From Coriobacteriaceae bacterium (GTDB taxonomy: Bacteria; Actinomycetota; Coriobacteriia; Coriobacteriales; Coriobacteriaceae): a stretch of 64,000 nt of DNA. The stretch lies in contig SUUG01000011.1 in assembly GCA_015062655.1 (NCBI GenBank), positions 228,268 to 292,267 of the forward strand, in the 5' to 3' direction. The notes beneath the pieces are model-generated. The model saw only the letters and a program-made list of their open reading frames with translations. It did not search any database and was not told the DNA's origin. Made by a program: the position numbers and the translations under genes. Shown here piece after piece: positions 25,321 through 33,902 of the stretch (its first letter is position 1; every line of letters starts with the position of its first letter).

Positions 25321-28300
25321 CTATTTACGGCGGCGGATCCAGGTGCCCCCGGCGGCGAGCGCGGCGCCCGCGACGGTTACGAGACCGAGGACCGCGACGA
25401 CGTCGCCGGTCTTGGGAAGGGAGCCCTTCTTGACATCATTGCTGTTCCCCGACTTCGATCCCTGAGCGTCCTTGCCGGACGCAGACGGGTCGCCCTTGCC
25501 GGCACCGTTGCTGCCGTCGGAGCCGTTGTTGTTGCCTCCGGAACCGTTGCTGCCGTCGGAGCCGTTGTCGCCGGTGCCGGGTTGCTCGGTACCGGGCTCA
25601 TTCGTCCCCGGCTGCTCGCCACCGGTCTCCCCGCCGCCCGGCTGCTCGGTCCCCGGCTCCTCGTCCGGCTCGGCCGCGGCCACCTCGACCGCCACGCGCT
25701 CGGCGGCGGCCTCCTCGCCGTTCAGCGAGAAGCGCACCTCGTAGGTGACAGCCTCATCGGCCGCGTTCTCCGGGAACGAGATCGTCCCCGCATACGTGGC
25801 GACGTCATCGGCCACGGCGGCGCGGGCCGCCACGCCGGACGCGGCGCGGACGAGGGTCACGGTCGCCCAGTCGGCGTCCACGGCCTGGCCGTCAGCGAAC
25901 ACCTGGGCGGTCACCGCATCGGTGCCCGCAAGGTTCAGACCGCTCACCGACGCCTTGACGGCACCGCCGTCAGCCGGCAGGGTGAGCGCCTGCGCCGGCG
26001 TTCCCACAGCCCCGTCGGCGGCCGTGAGCGCCGCGCCGGAGATGGAGCGCACGGGCACGGGCTCGGGCTCAACCACGGGCGCCACCTCGCGGGCGACCGC
26101 CATCAGGCCGTCGTACATGCGCGCGGACTCGGCATGCGTCAGCAGGCGGGCCTCCTCGCTGGCCGGCGCGGCGGTGTTACCCGTGATCATGGTCGCGTCG
26201 CCGCGCTCGAGCGAGTCGATCAGCTCGTCGATGCGGCCGGCCTCCTCGGGGAACTCCTCCTTCAGGTACAGCGCCTTGCAGACGTCGCGAACGCCCTGCT
26301 TGAACATCTCGTAGCGCGGCGTCGAGTAGAAGCCGTCCGGGTTCTTCGCGAGGTCGTCGGCCGACTCGAGCGGGTAGATGAACCAGCCGTCGCCCGGCTC
26401 CCAGTAGCGGTACGTGGCGTTGCCGAACATGTCGTTCACCCAGTTGTCCCAGGCCCAGCGCAGGAAGCCGTCGGTGTGGGTGGAGAGCGCGTACCACATG
26501 GTCCAGTAGTTGTCGCCGGGGTCGTTCCGCATGAAGTTGTTCGGATAGCCACCGGTGCAGTTGTAGATCGTGGTGGTGAGCCCCTTCTCAGCGCGCTCGT
26601 CGGCGAGCTTGCGGAAGTCGGCCTCATGGTTGATGTTCATGATGTTCATCGAGATGTCGTCGATGTCATCGGAGAGCGAGATGATCTTCGTGTCAGCGTC
26701 CACGTTCAGGGCCGACGACAGCTTGATGTCGAAGCCCTCGGACTCCTCAACGCCCCAGACCAGGTCGACGACGGGCTTGAGCTGGCTGTAGCCGCGCTCG
26801 TCCATGGAGATGTAGGTGATGTCCCAGGTGCCGAGCTTCTCGGAGTGCGCGTGGAAGTCCTTGAGGAAGGCCTCCCACATCGCGCGCCACTCGGGGCTGC
26901 CCTGCGTCACGCTCGAGGGCAGGGCGCGCATCTGGCCCGTGGCCTCGTCGAGGTAGCGGAAGCCGCCCCAGGAGACCATCGAGTAGCACTTGATCCGGCC
27001 GATGCCCTCGGCCGGATCAATGACGCCGCACTCCTCGGCGAAGGCGACCCACTTGTCGTAGAGGGTGTAGTCGAAGCCCCAGGTCCCGTCCGCGCGCTTG
27101 ATCCAGGTGACCATCGAGGTGTCACCGTAATAGGACTGGTGGTCCCACGCCTCCTCGACGATGTTCGCCACGAGGTCGTGCCCGCCGATGGAGGCGTACT
27201 CCTTGAGCGAGCCGCGCATGAGATCCTTGTGCTCATCGCTCATGAAGGTCTTGATGTCGGCGTTCGCACCGGTGCCGCGCGCCGCGTTCGCCGTGGAGTT
27301 GGCGAAGTAGTAGCCGCTCACCGAGAACGGGTGCTGCCAGAGCTGCACCTCGTAGCCCGCCTCGTCGGTGGTGGGCTGCGTGAGGCCGATGACCTCGAGG
27401 GTGTAGGTGAGCTTCACGGGCGCCTTCACGCCGTCGGCCGTGACCGCGAGCGTGCCGGTGTAGGTGCCCGGCACGGCATCGGAGGGCACGGAGAGGGTCA
27501 CCCACGCGAGGGCCAGGCTCTCAGCGGGGATGTCATGGCCGTCGTTGGCGTGGTAGATGATGTCCGGATACGCCTTGACGCGCCCGCCGACGCCGCGGTA
27601 CTCGCGGGCGTCGACCGTGCGGAGCCACTTCGCCTCGACGTTCTCGGACGAGATCACGTCGCCCGACTCGCTCGTGAAGTCCCCCGCCTCGATGCGGACG
27701 TTCTTCACCGCGGCGTCGCGGGTGGCCACGCCGATCTTCGAGGCGCGCTTGTCACCGAGCCAGGCGGTGTCGGACCAGGTGTCCGTGAAGGTGGTCTTCG
27801 CGGCCTCGTAGGCCTCGGCGGGGATGTCGAGGATGCTCGGGTCGGCGACGAAGGCGTTGAAGCCCTCGACCTTCGGCACGATGGTGACGGGCACCTCGGT
27901 CTTGATGCCCGCGTCACCCGCCAGGGCAACCGTGACCGTGGTCTCGGTGCGCTCGGTCACGTCCTTGGCCGTGACCGAGCCCGTGGAGTCGATGGAGAGG
28001 AGCTTGTCGTCGAAGGTGAAGATCGCGCCGGGATCGACGGCCGCCGAGGGGGACGCGCTCGCGGCGATCATCGCCTCGGAGCCGCCCTCGAGCGTCAGGG
28101 AGGACGGCAGCGCGGAGATGCCCGTGGCCGCGATGGGTTTGTGGGTGACCTCGGCGTAATCGATCTGGATGGCCTTGCCCGACTTCAGCGACACGGTCAG
28201 CGTGTGCTCGGCTTTCGGGTCGAGGTTGTCGTAGGACCCGAGCAGCCGCTTGTGCAGGCGGCCCTGCGTGGAGTCGGCGCTCATGTCGGGCATGTTCTTC

Positions 28301-29115
28301 CCGTCGAGGGTGACGGCGTAGTTGCCGTGGCCGGAGTTGATGGAGCCGAACACGTCGATGCGCGTGCCCACGAACTTGATGGTCCACGAGGCGCCGGCCG
28401 TCGTGGAGTAGGTGTCGGTCCCGTTTTGGAACATGTGCGGGTAGCCGGACTCGGGCACCCAGTTCTTGCTGTCGAACTGGAACTTGAGCAGCTCGCCGGT
28501 CGTGGTCGTGTGCGAGTCGTCGATCTCGGTGACGACCGCGGTGTCCATATCGACCTCGACGCCGAGGGCGCGGGCGAACTCGACCTGGGCCGGGAACATG
28601 TCGGCTGCGGAGGTGCTCGCCGGGTTCTTGCGGGAGATCGACTTGACGTGCAGCACGTGGTCGCCACGCGTGAGGCCCGTCGCGCGCACGAGCAGGGAGC
28701 TCGGGGCCGCGGCCTCGGCGTACAGGTCGACGACGTGGGCGTCGTCGGTGTCAGCGGGCTCGGCGGCGTCGTCGAGCCACCACTTGAGCATGCCGTGGTT
28801 CGAGGCCTTCTTGCCGAAGAGCTCGATCCCGGTGCCCTTGAAGCTCACGTCGAGTGTGGCGCCGGCGGGCTTGTTGGCCCAGTGCTCGGTGGCCGCGGGC
28901 GAGCCGGACCCACCAAAGCCCCAGCCGCCGTTGTTCGCGTCGCCCGCAGAGAAGGAGAAGCGGGGATCCATGTCGTCGATGAGCTCGATGCCGCCGCCCA
29001 CGGTCACCTCGGCCGCGCGTGACGGCGCGGGCGATGCGAGCTGGACGACAGCGAGGGCGAGAAGCGCGAGCGCGAGCATGAGGAGCCGACGCTGCGTTCG
29101 CCTGATTCGTGCCAT
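25321..29115 (-). CDS. LPXTG-anchored GH123-like (DUF4091) glycosidase with carbohydrate-binding-like and Ig-like modules
   Basis: A 1264-residue secreted protein. It has a signal peptide (1-35, basic then hydrophobic, cut near SRAAEV), two similar beta-rich modules (about 36-150 and 190-310, each with a G-T-x-I-x-x-F/V-F-G core), a bacterial Ig-like domain (about 326-400), and a large catalytic region (about 500-960) of the DUF4091/glycoside hydrolase 123 type. ISMDERGY near 769-776 carries the Asp-Glu pair that in GH123 enzymes positions the substrate's own acetamido group. A linker rich in Gly/Ser/Glu/Pro repeats and the sorting signal LPKTG (about 1233), hydrophobic stretch and RRRK end complete it. 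Likely a surface beta-N-acetylgalactosaminidase acting on host or bacterial glycans; the substrate is inferred. Monocistronic. Confidence 0.75.
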   Translation of the reverse strand: MARIRRTQRRLLMLALALLALAVVQLASPAPSRAAEVTVGGGIELIDDMDPRFSFSAGDANNGGWGFGGSGSPAATEHWANKPAGATLDVSFKGTGIELFGKKASNHGMLKWWLDDAAEPADTDDAHVVDLYAEAAAPSSLLVRATGLTRGDHVLHVKSISRKNPASTSAADMFPAQVEFARALGVEVDMDTAVVTEIDDSHTTTTGELLKFQFDSKNWVPESGYPHMFQNGTDTYSTTAGASWTIKFVGTRIDVFGSINSGHGNYAVTLDGKNMPDMSADSTQGRLHKRLLGSYDNLDPKAEHTLTVSLKSGKAIQIDYAEVTHKPIAATGISALPSSLTLEGGSEAMIAASASPSAAVDPGAIFTFDDKLLSIDSTGSVTAKDVTERTETTVTVALAGDAGIKTEVPVTIVPKVEGFNAFVADPSILDIPAEAYEAAKTTFTDTWSDTAWLGDKRASKIGVATRDAAVKNVRIEAGDFTSESGDVISSENVEAKWLRTVDAREYRGVGGRVKAYPDIIYHANDGHDIPAESLALAWVTLSVPSDAVPGTYTGTLAVTADGVKAPVKLTYTLEVIGLTQPTTDEAGYEVQLWQHPFSVSGYYFANSTANAARGTGANADIKTFMSDEHKDLMRGSLKEYASIGGHDLVANIVEEAWDHQSYYGDTSMVTWIKRADGTWGFDYTLYDKWVAFAEECGVIDPAEGIGRIKCYSMVSWGGFRYLDEATGQMRALPSSVTQGSPEWRAMWEAFLKDFHAHSEKLGTWDITYISMDERGYSQLKPVVDLVWGVEESEGFDIKLSSALNVDADTKIISLSDDIDDISMNIMNINHEADFRKLADERAEKGLTTTIYNCTGGYPNNFMRNDPGDNYWTMWYALSTHTDGFLRWAWDNWVNDMFGNATYRYWEPGDGWFIYPLESADDLAKNPDGFYSTPRYEMFKQGVRDVCKALYLKEEFPEEAGRIDELIDSLERGDATMITGNTAAPASEEARLLTHAESARMYDGLMAVAREVAPVVEPEPVPVRSISGAALTAADGAVGTPAQALTLPADGGAVKASVSGLNLAGTDAVTAQVFADGQAVDADWATVTLVRAASGVAARAAVADDVATYAGTISFPENAADEAVTYEVRFSLNGEEAAAERVAVEVAAAEPDEEPGTEQPGGGETGGEQPGTNEPGTEQPGTGDNGSDGSNGSGGNNNGSDGSNGAGKGDPSASGKDAQGSKSGNSNDVKKGSLPKTGDVVAVLGLVTVAGAALAAGGTWIRRRK

Positions 29116-29357
29116 ATTCGACCTCTTTCCCTAACGGCGGGCGCGCGGATGCCCCCGCCTGCTTGTACCTTGGGGTCGACGGCCGCGAAGCGCGCGGGGC
29201 GGGCACCGCGGGGCGGGCGGACCACGGCGGCGCACAGGGTCGAGCCGTCATTACAAGGGTGGGACATTATCGGTCGCATACGTTGTTGTGCAACTCACCG
29301 AACCGGTCAGCGGTTGCCATTTTTAGGTGAGTGGATAGGCCTTCACCTGCTGGTTTA

Positions 29358-29372
29358 TGGTATCCGATACCA
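29358..29372. promoter_or_regulatory. Perfect 15-bp operator-like palindrome
   Basis: TGGTATCCGATACCA is a perfect inverted repeat around one central base, ~245 bp upstream of the GH123-like gene. The form resembles sites of GntR/LacI-class regulators, but no regulator gene is adjacent. Assignment to the GH123-like gene is inferred from position. Confidence 0.45.
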
Positions 29373-29512
29373 GGTTGACCGAGATCGGGAACCCTGTTGG
29401 GACGGCAGCCGGCACGGGAGGGAGCGGGGGGGTGGGGCGGTTGCGGGTCGGGACGGGAGCGAGGCGCGGGAGACGGCGCGGACGCGCAGCGCGCGCTGGG
29501 GAGGTGCATTCA

Positions 29513-29604
29513 CGGGGAGGTTGCGAGGCGAGGACACGGCGCCGGCTGCGAGGGTAGAGCCGCGGGGAGGTTGCGAGGCGAGGACACGGCGCCGGCTGCG
29601 AGGG
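29513..29604. repeat. Two 42-bp identical direct copies, 50-bp period
   Basis: Bases 29513-29554 and 29563-29604 are identical (each begins CGGGGAGGTTGCGAGGCGAG). A recent duplication in the 1.4-kb gap between the GH123-like gene and galU. Confidence 0.85.
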
Positions 29605-29745
29605 ATCGATCGCGCGGGCTGCAAAGCAGATGATGGCGCAAGCGCGACAAAGACGGGGTGCGAAGCGGACCCGCGGAGCCGGTCGCGGGAAGGAACGGGC
29701 GCACGGAGCGGCCTGCAACGGTCCGGGCACGTTGCGGAGAAAAAA

Positions 29746-29880
29746 TGAGCTTGGGAGCAAAAAACGTCATGAATTTGGAGGTTGGGATCCCGCGGGTCCC
29801 AACCTCGAAAAAGATGACGCCGCTGAGCCGGCCTTCCTCGAACCGCGCTGTCGCTGAGCGGTCCCAAACTCAATATTTCG
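29746..29880. repeat. Nested palindromic element, family 4, copy 2
   Basis: Words GAGCTTGGGAGC (29747) and GAGGTTGGGATCC (29778) face GGTCCCAACCTC (29795) and GGTCCCAAACTC (29860). The inner stem GAGGTTGGGA / TCCCAACCTC is perfect. Related to the element at 24859. Confidence 0.7.
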
Positions 29881-30039
29881 ACGCTCCACGCAGCATCGCT
29901 TGCAGCCGCCGGAGAAATATCGAGATGCGGCGCGAAAGATCGCCCCCAGCGCGGCACGAAAAGCCGCACTTGAGAAGCCTCTCGCCCGAAGGCGCAGACG
30001 TCGGCCCCAAATCAAGGGCACAAGCTCTCCGTCGCGTAT

Positions 30040-30460
30040 CAAGAGGCCTTATTGCCCCGAACGCCCGCGCAGCAACGCGCGCATCTGGAGCCAAGCGCAA
30101 AGACCACGAGGCAAAGCGCGCATCTGAGGCTGAACACGAAGGCCACGAAGCCAAGCGCGAAGGCCGCACAGCAAGGCACCGCACCCCGTCGCGAACACGA
30201 AAGCACGCGGCAAAGAGGCGCGTCTGGGATCGAACGCGAAGACCATGCAGCGAGGCATCGCCCCTGTCACGAGAACGCAAGACGCTCAACGAGGCATCGC
30301 CCTTGTCACGAGCAAGAAAACCACGCCGGCGGGACGGCGGGCCCCATCTTGAGCGCGAAAACCGACCAGCGGGGCGGCAGGCCCTACCTCGAACATAAAA
30401 CCGCACAACGAAGCATCTCACCCGCCACAAACGCGAAGACCGCCCGGCACGCCTACGCGC
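30040..30460. repeat. Degenerate minisatellite, ~39-42-bp unit, about ten copies
   Basis: Diverged tandem copies around AACGCGAAGACCACGCAGCG plus AGGCATCGCCCCTGTCACG. Two neighbouring copies (about 30234-30311) are closest, both containing CGAGGCATCGCCC. A 39-bp period keeps frames open, which explains the long arginine-rich open frames here. They are not called as genes. Confidence 0.65.
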
Positions 30461-30471
30461 GCAGGGCGGTC
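30438..30471 (-). terminator. Hairpin after galU
   Basis: GACCGCCC / GGGCGGTC forms an 8-bp stem with an 18-base loop ~55 bp after the galU stop. The minus-strand sequence after it (TTCGCGTTT) is only weakly U-rich. Confidence 0.5.
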
Positions 30472-30525
30472 TCAACCGCATGCATCGAATCATCCGGGCT
30501 CGGCGCCGCGGCGGGCAGCCTCGGT

Positions 30526-31434
30526 TTAATCCCGCTTGAGCCCACCGCGCTCGTCGATCGCGGCCCAGAACTCGCTCGAGAACCGCGGATCGGCGGCGGC
30601 CATGAGCGCGTTCGTCGCCATCCAGCCCGACGGGGTGCCCGTATCGTAGCCGGAGAGCGGATCCACCACCACAGCGTACATGGCCTCGCGGTCGAGGCTG
30701 CGCGCCATGGCGTCGGTGAGCTGGATCTCCCCACCCTTGCCCGGCTCCTGATCGGCCAGCAGATCCATCACGAGCGAGGAGAGCAGGTAGCGGCCCACGA
30801 TGTAGAGGTTGCTCGGGGCGTCCGCCGGAGCGGGCTTCTCCACCAGGCCCGAGATGCGCCACACGGCGCCGGGCTCCTCGTCGCCCACGCTCTCGAAGCC
30901 CGCCAGGGCGCCCGCGCGCTCGCCCGCGACCACGCCGTAGCGAGAGACGTCCTCGGGGGCGCAGGGGGCCACGGCGATCACGGAGGCGCCGCCGTGGGCC
31001 TGGCTCGCCTCGAGCATCGCCTTGCAGATGGAACGGCTGGGGACCACGTAGTCACCGAGCAGCACCAGGAAGGACTCGCCCGCGGTGGCGTCGGCGGCGC
31101 TGCGGATCGCGTGCCCGAGGCCACGCGGCTCGTACTGGTAGCGGAAATCGACCGGCATGCCGCCGGCCTCGGCCACGGCGTTCGCGTACTCGGCCTTGCC
31201 GCGCTCGCGCAGCAGCGCCTCGAGCGAGCGGTCGGGCTGGAAATACGAGAGGAGCTCGGGCTTGCCCGGACTCGTCACGATGATGGCACCATCGACCTCC
31301 TCGGGCTCGAGCGCCTCCTCCACCACGTACTGGATGACCGGCTTGTCGAGCACCGGGAGCATCTCTTTCGGCGTGCATTTGGTTGAGGGGAGAAAACGGG
31401 TGCCGAGACCGGCGGCGGGGATGATGGCCTTCAT
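30526..31434 (-). CDS. galU: UTP-glucose-1-phosphate uridylyltransferase
   Basis: Makes UDP-glucose for cell-envelope glycans and galactose metabolism. 302 residues. The N-terminal nucleotide-binding signature AAGLGTRFLPSTKCTPKEML is intact. VVEEAL, YQYEPRGLGHAI, GLVEKP and GYDTGTPSGW, with the catalytic/sugar-binding residues, are in family order. ATG 31434 follows AAAGGA at nine bases. The open frame upstream is proline/serine-rich and not used. It is divergent from the small acetyltransferase at 31777, with 342 bp between them that must hold promoters for both. I see TATACG near 31740 as a possible -10 for the plus strand, nothing convincing for galU. Confidence 0.93.
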   Translation of the reverse strand: MKAIIPAAGLGTRFLPSTKCTPKEMLPVLDKPVIQYVVEEALEPEEVDGAIIVTSPGKPELLSYFQPDRSLEALLRERGKAEYANAVAEAGGMPVDFRYQYEPRGLGHAIRSAADATAGESFLVLLGDYVVPSRSICKAMLEASQAHGGASVIAVAPCAPEDVSRYGVVAGERAGALAGFESVGDEEPGAVWRISGLVEKPAPADAPSNLYIVGRYLLSSLVMDLLADQEPGKGGEIQLTDAMARSLDREAMYAVVVDPLSGYDTGTPSGWMATNALMAAADPRFSSEFWAAIDERGGLKRD

Positions 31435-31776
31435 GGGGGACGTCCTTTCGGGGGCGCGATGCCCGACGGCAGATACGATGGCGCCGCGGCGGCATGCCCC
31501 GGCGAGACGCCGCCCACTATCATAGCAAGGCCGTCCGCACGCCCGCGCCCTCTGACAGGAAATGCAGAAGGAGCGCAAATGTGCGAACCGCTCAGCAGGT
31601 TGAGATCGACCGTTCGCGGCGGGCGCGGGGTGCTCGCCGGGGCCTGCGGGCCGGTGCATGCGATGGGTGCGGCGACCTGCTCGAGAGGGCGGCGGGGGCG
31701 CCGATGCGCAAGAATGGGCCGTCTGGGTACCATCTCCTCGTATACGAGTCCCGCCCATATCGAACGAGGAGGAGCC

Positions 31777-32061
31777 ATGAGGACCGAGGAGCATGAGGAG
31801 AGCGTCCTGTTCATCGCGGAAGAGGGGGCGCGGGCCGGTCAAGTCGTCGCCGAGGTCACCTTCCCCACCGCGAAGGACGGGGTCGCCGAGATCAACCACA
31901 CCTTCGTCGACGAGTCGCTTCGCGGCCAAGGGGTGGCCGGACAGCTCTTAGAGCATGCCGTGGCCGTTATCGAACGCGCTGGCAAGAAGGCTCGACCGAC
32001 CTGCTCCTATGCGGTGCATTGGTTCAGCCGGCACCCGGAGTGCGCAGACCTGCTCGCATAA
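31777..32061 (+). CDS. Small GNAT-fold acetyltransferase-like protein (Acetyltransf_CG type)
   Basis: 94 residues, the size of the minimal YjdJ/human C8orf-like GNAT proteins. EINHTFVDESLRGQGVAGQL carries the acetyl-CoA pyrophosphate loop (R-x-G-Q-G-x-A). The end PTCSYAVHWFSRHPECADLL matches the family's C-terminal strand and helix (S-Y-x-x-x-F-x-x-H/R-P-E). The ATG has GAGGAGGAG six bases upstream. Another in-frame ATG with a good site exists at 31579, but the extra 66 residues are arginine-rich noise. Substrate unknown. Three family 1 hairpins follow the stop codon. Confidence 0.8.
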   Translation: MRTEEHEESVLFIAEEGARAGQVVAEVTFPTAKDGVAEINHTFVDESLRGQGVAGQLLEHAVAVIERAGKKARPTCSYAVHWFSRHPECADLLA

Positions 32062-32076
32062 CGCAACGCCCGGCCC

Positions 32077-32135
32077 ATGCCGAGCGTTCGTAATACGACA
32101 TCTCGGCGGCCAAAAATGCCGAATTGCGAACGCTC
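32077..32135. repeat. Hairpin element, family 1, copy 2
   Basis: Begins ATGCCGAGCGTTCGTAATAC, ends GCGAACGCTC, slightly truncated on the right. Sits 16 bp after the acetyltransferase stop codon. First of three in a row. Confidence 0.85.
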
Positions 32136-33084
32136 ACGAAACAAACCCGGATGCCGAGCGTTCGCAACTCGGCATATCTACGCGATTTTCTGCCGTATTA
32201 CGCACGCTCAGCATCTTCCGAAGTGGGCCGAGCGTTCGTGATACGGCATTTTTCTTGCTAAAAAGGCGGAATTGCGAACGCTCGGCATCTCCGGCAGCAG
32301 CGGCGCCGTCCGCGGCGTCCTCGGCGGCGTCGACGGCATGGGCTGCGGCGGCCTTGACGAAGGCGCGCCAGAGGGCCGCGTCGCTTCCGATGCTCCCCCA
32401 GGTGTACTCGGGATGCCACTGCACGCCCAGCGCGAAGCCCGGCCCCGTGGACTCGATCGCCTCAGGCACGCCGTCCGTCGCCTCGCCCACGAGCCGAAGG
32501 CCCTCACCCAGCCGCTCCACGCAGCAATGGTGGGCGGAGTTCACCTGTATGACCTCCTGGCCGCCGACGATCTCGGACAGTTTCGAGCCCGCCTTCACCT
32601 CGACGGGGTGAGACGGGTTGTTCAAGATCCCGGAATGGCGCCACAGGGCCGTCCCCGGGCGCGGCGTGAAGTTGGGGACGTCCATGTTCAGGGTGCCGCC
32701 GAGCGCCACGTTCATAACCTGCATGCCGCGGCAGGTGGCGAACAGCGGGATCCCGGCCTTCACCGCGCGCTGCACGATGTCGATCTCGAACCGGTCGCGG
32801 CGCGGGCACAGGAACTCGGGGTGCCCGTAGCCTTCCACGCCCCACAGCTCGGGGCTCACGTCGTGCCCGCCAGGGATCGCGATGCCGTCGGCGATCGAGA
32901 GGTACTGCTCGATCGTGGCCTCGTCCTCGGTGATCCCCATCGTGAGCGGGATGCCGCCGGCGGCGAAGACGGACCGCGCGAAGGCGTCCGTGATGCCGGC
33001 CTCGGGCCCCACGTGCTCGGGCTCCTGCAGTGTGCGCTCCCGCGACTCGAGACGCGGCGTGATCAGAATAAGCGGTTTCCCCAT
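32134..33084 (-). CDS. Peptidase C26 (gamma-glutamyl hydrolase, PuuD-like) with repeat-derived C-terminus
   Basis: Class I glutamine-amidotransferase fold that hydrolyses gamma-glutamyl compounds. The nucleophile Cys lies in FATCRGMQVMNVALGG (near 118), the His-Glu partners in GVQWHPEYTW (near 222), and an oxyanion-type PGGHDVSPELWG earlier. The family normally ends around residue 245-250. Here the frame continues through an Ala/Asp-rich stretch and then, from about residue 266, through two family 1 hairpins (GDAERSQFRLFSKKN, MPSCERSAS), giving 316 residues. It starts 4 bp after the ABC ATPase and is the last gene of that operon, which suggests the imported substrate or a derivative is its target. 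Confidence 0.88.
   Translation of the reverse strand: MGKPLILITPRLESRERTLQEPEHVGPEAGITDAFARSVFAAGGIPLTMGITEDEATIEQYLSIADGIAIPGGHDVSPELWGVEGYGHPEFLCPRRDRFEIDIVQRAVKAGIPLFATCRGMQVMNVALGGTLNMDVPNFTPRPGTALWRHSGILNNPSHPVEVKAGSKLSEIVGGQEVIQVNSAHHCCVERLGEGLRLVGEATDGVPEAIESTGPGFALGVQWHPEYTWGSIGSDAALWRAFVKAAAAHAVDAAEDAADGAAAAGDAERSQFRLFSKKNAVSRTLGPLRKMLSVRNTAENRVDMPSCERSASGFVS
32151..32214. repeat. Hairpin element, family 1, copy 3
   Basis: ATGCCGAGCGTTCGCAACTC on the left, CGCACGCTCAGCAT on the right. It overlaps the end of the C26 hydrolase frame. Confidence 0.85.
32227..32288. repeat. Hairpin element, family 1, copy 4
   Basis: GCCGAGCGTTCGTGATACGG on the left, GCGAACGCTCGGCAT on the right. Wholly inside the C26 hydrolase reading frame, where it encodes part of the C-terminal extension. 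Confidence 0.85.
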
Positions 33085-33088
33085 GTGG

Positions 33089-33844
33089 TTAATGCCCCCT
33101 GATGGAATCGAGGAATTCTCGGGCACGGTCGGTCTTCGGATGCTCGAAGAACTCCTCGGGCGCGCCCTCCTCCAGTATCTCACCGTCTGCCATGAAGACC
33201 ACGCGGTCGGCGACGCGCCGCGCGAAATTCATCTCGTGCGTGACGACGATCATCGTCATGCCCTGGCTGGCCAGGTTGACCATGACGTCGAGCACCTCGT
33301 TGATCATCTCGGGATCGAGCGCCGAGGTGGGCTCGTCGAAGAGCATCGCGCGCGGGTGCATGGCGAGCGAGCGCGCGATGGCGACGCGCTGCTGCTGGCC
33401 GCCCGAGAGCTGCGCGGGGACCTTCTTGGCCTGCGAGGCCACGCCCACGCGCTCCAGCAGCTCCATGGCCTCGCGCTCGGCGTCCTCGCGGCTCATACCC
33501 AGCACCTCGGTGGGGCCGATGGTCACGTTCTTGAGGATGTCCATGTGAGCGAAGAGGTTGAAGCTCTGGAACACCATGCCGAGCTCGGCGCGGACGGCCG
33601 CGAGCTCGCTGCCCTCCTCGGGCAGGGGCTCCCCCGAGATCAGGATCTCACCGGAGTCGATCGACTCCAGGCGGTTGATCGTGCGGCACAGCGTGGACTT
33701 GCCGGACCCCGAGGGGCCGATGACGACCACGACCTCGCCGGTCTGGACCGAGAGGTTGATGTCCTTGAGAACCTGCAGGTTGCCGAAGGTCTTGTTCACA
33801 TGCCGCATCTCAATGACGGGCGCGGCGGTGTCTGTGCCGGGCAT
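33089..33844 (-). CDS. glnQ: Polar amino acid ABC transporter ATP-binding protein (GlnQ type)
   Basis: 251 residues powering uptake with the two permeases upstream. Walker [11 protein letters not shown]-loop FQSFNLF, signature [15 protein letters not shown], Walker [14 protein letters not shown] and switch His in [10 protein letters not shown] are all intact. The family is glutamine/glutamate/aspartate/histidine-type (PAAT). Exact substrate cannot be told. 58 bp after the second permease, 4 bp before the C26 hydrolase. Confidence 0.92.
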   Translation of the reverse strand: MPGTDTAAPVIEMRHVNKTFGNLQVLKDINLSVQTGEVVVVIGPSGSGKSTLCRTINRLESIDSGEILISGEPLPEEGSELAAVRAELGMVFQSFNLFAHMDILKNVTIGPTEVLGMSREDAEREAMELLERVGVASQAKKVPAQLSGGQQQRVAIARSLAMHPRAMLFDEPTSALDPEMINEVLDVMVNLASQGMTMIVVTHEMNFARRVADRVVFMADGEILEEGAPEEFFEHPKTDRAREFLDSIRGH

Positions 33845-33902
33845 GGGCGCTCCGATCGGTCAAAGGGACAGGTACGGTGCGCGGGGCTTGGCGGCCCCGC
33901 GA

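Noticed and set aside
29658..30398. Long frames on both strands through the 30-kb minisatellite
   Set aside because: The repeat period of about 39 bp keeps frames open. The products are Arg/Ala/Pro-rich repeats without a start context.
31579..31776. Alternative upstream start (with AAGGAG) for the small GNAT protein
   Set aside because: The added 66 residues are arginine-rich and unrelated to the family, and the ATG at 31777 has a stronger ribosome-binding site and gives the family length.
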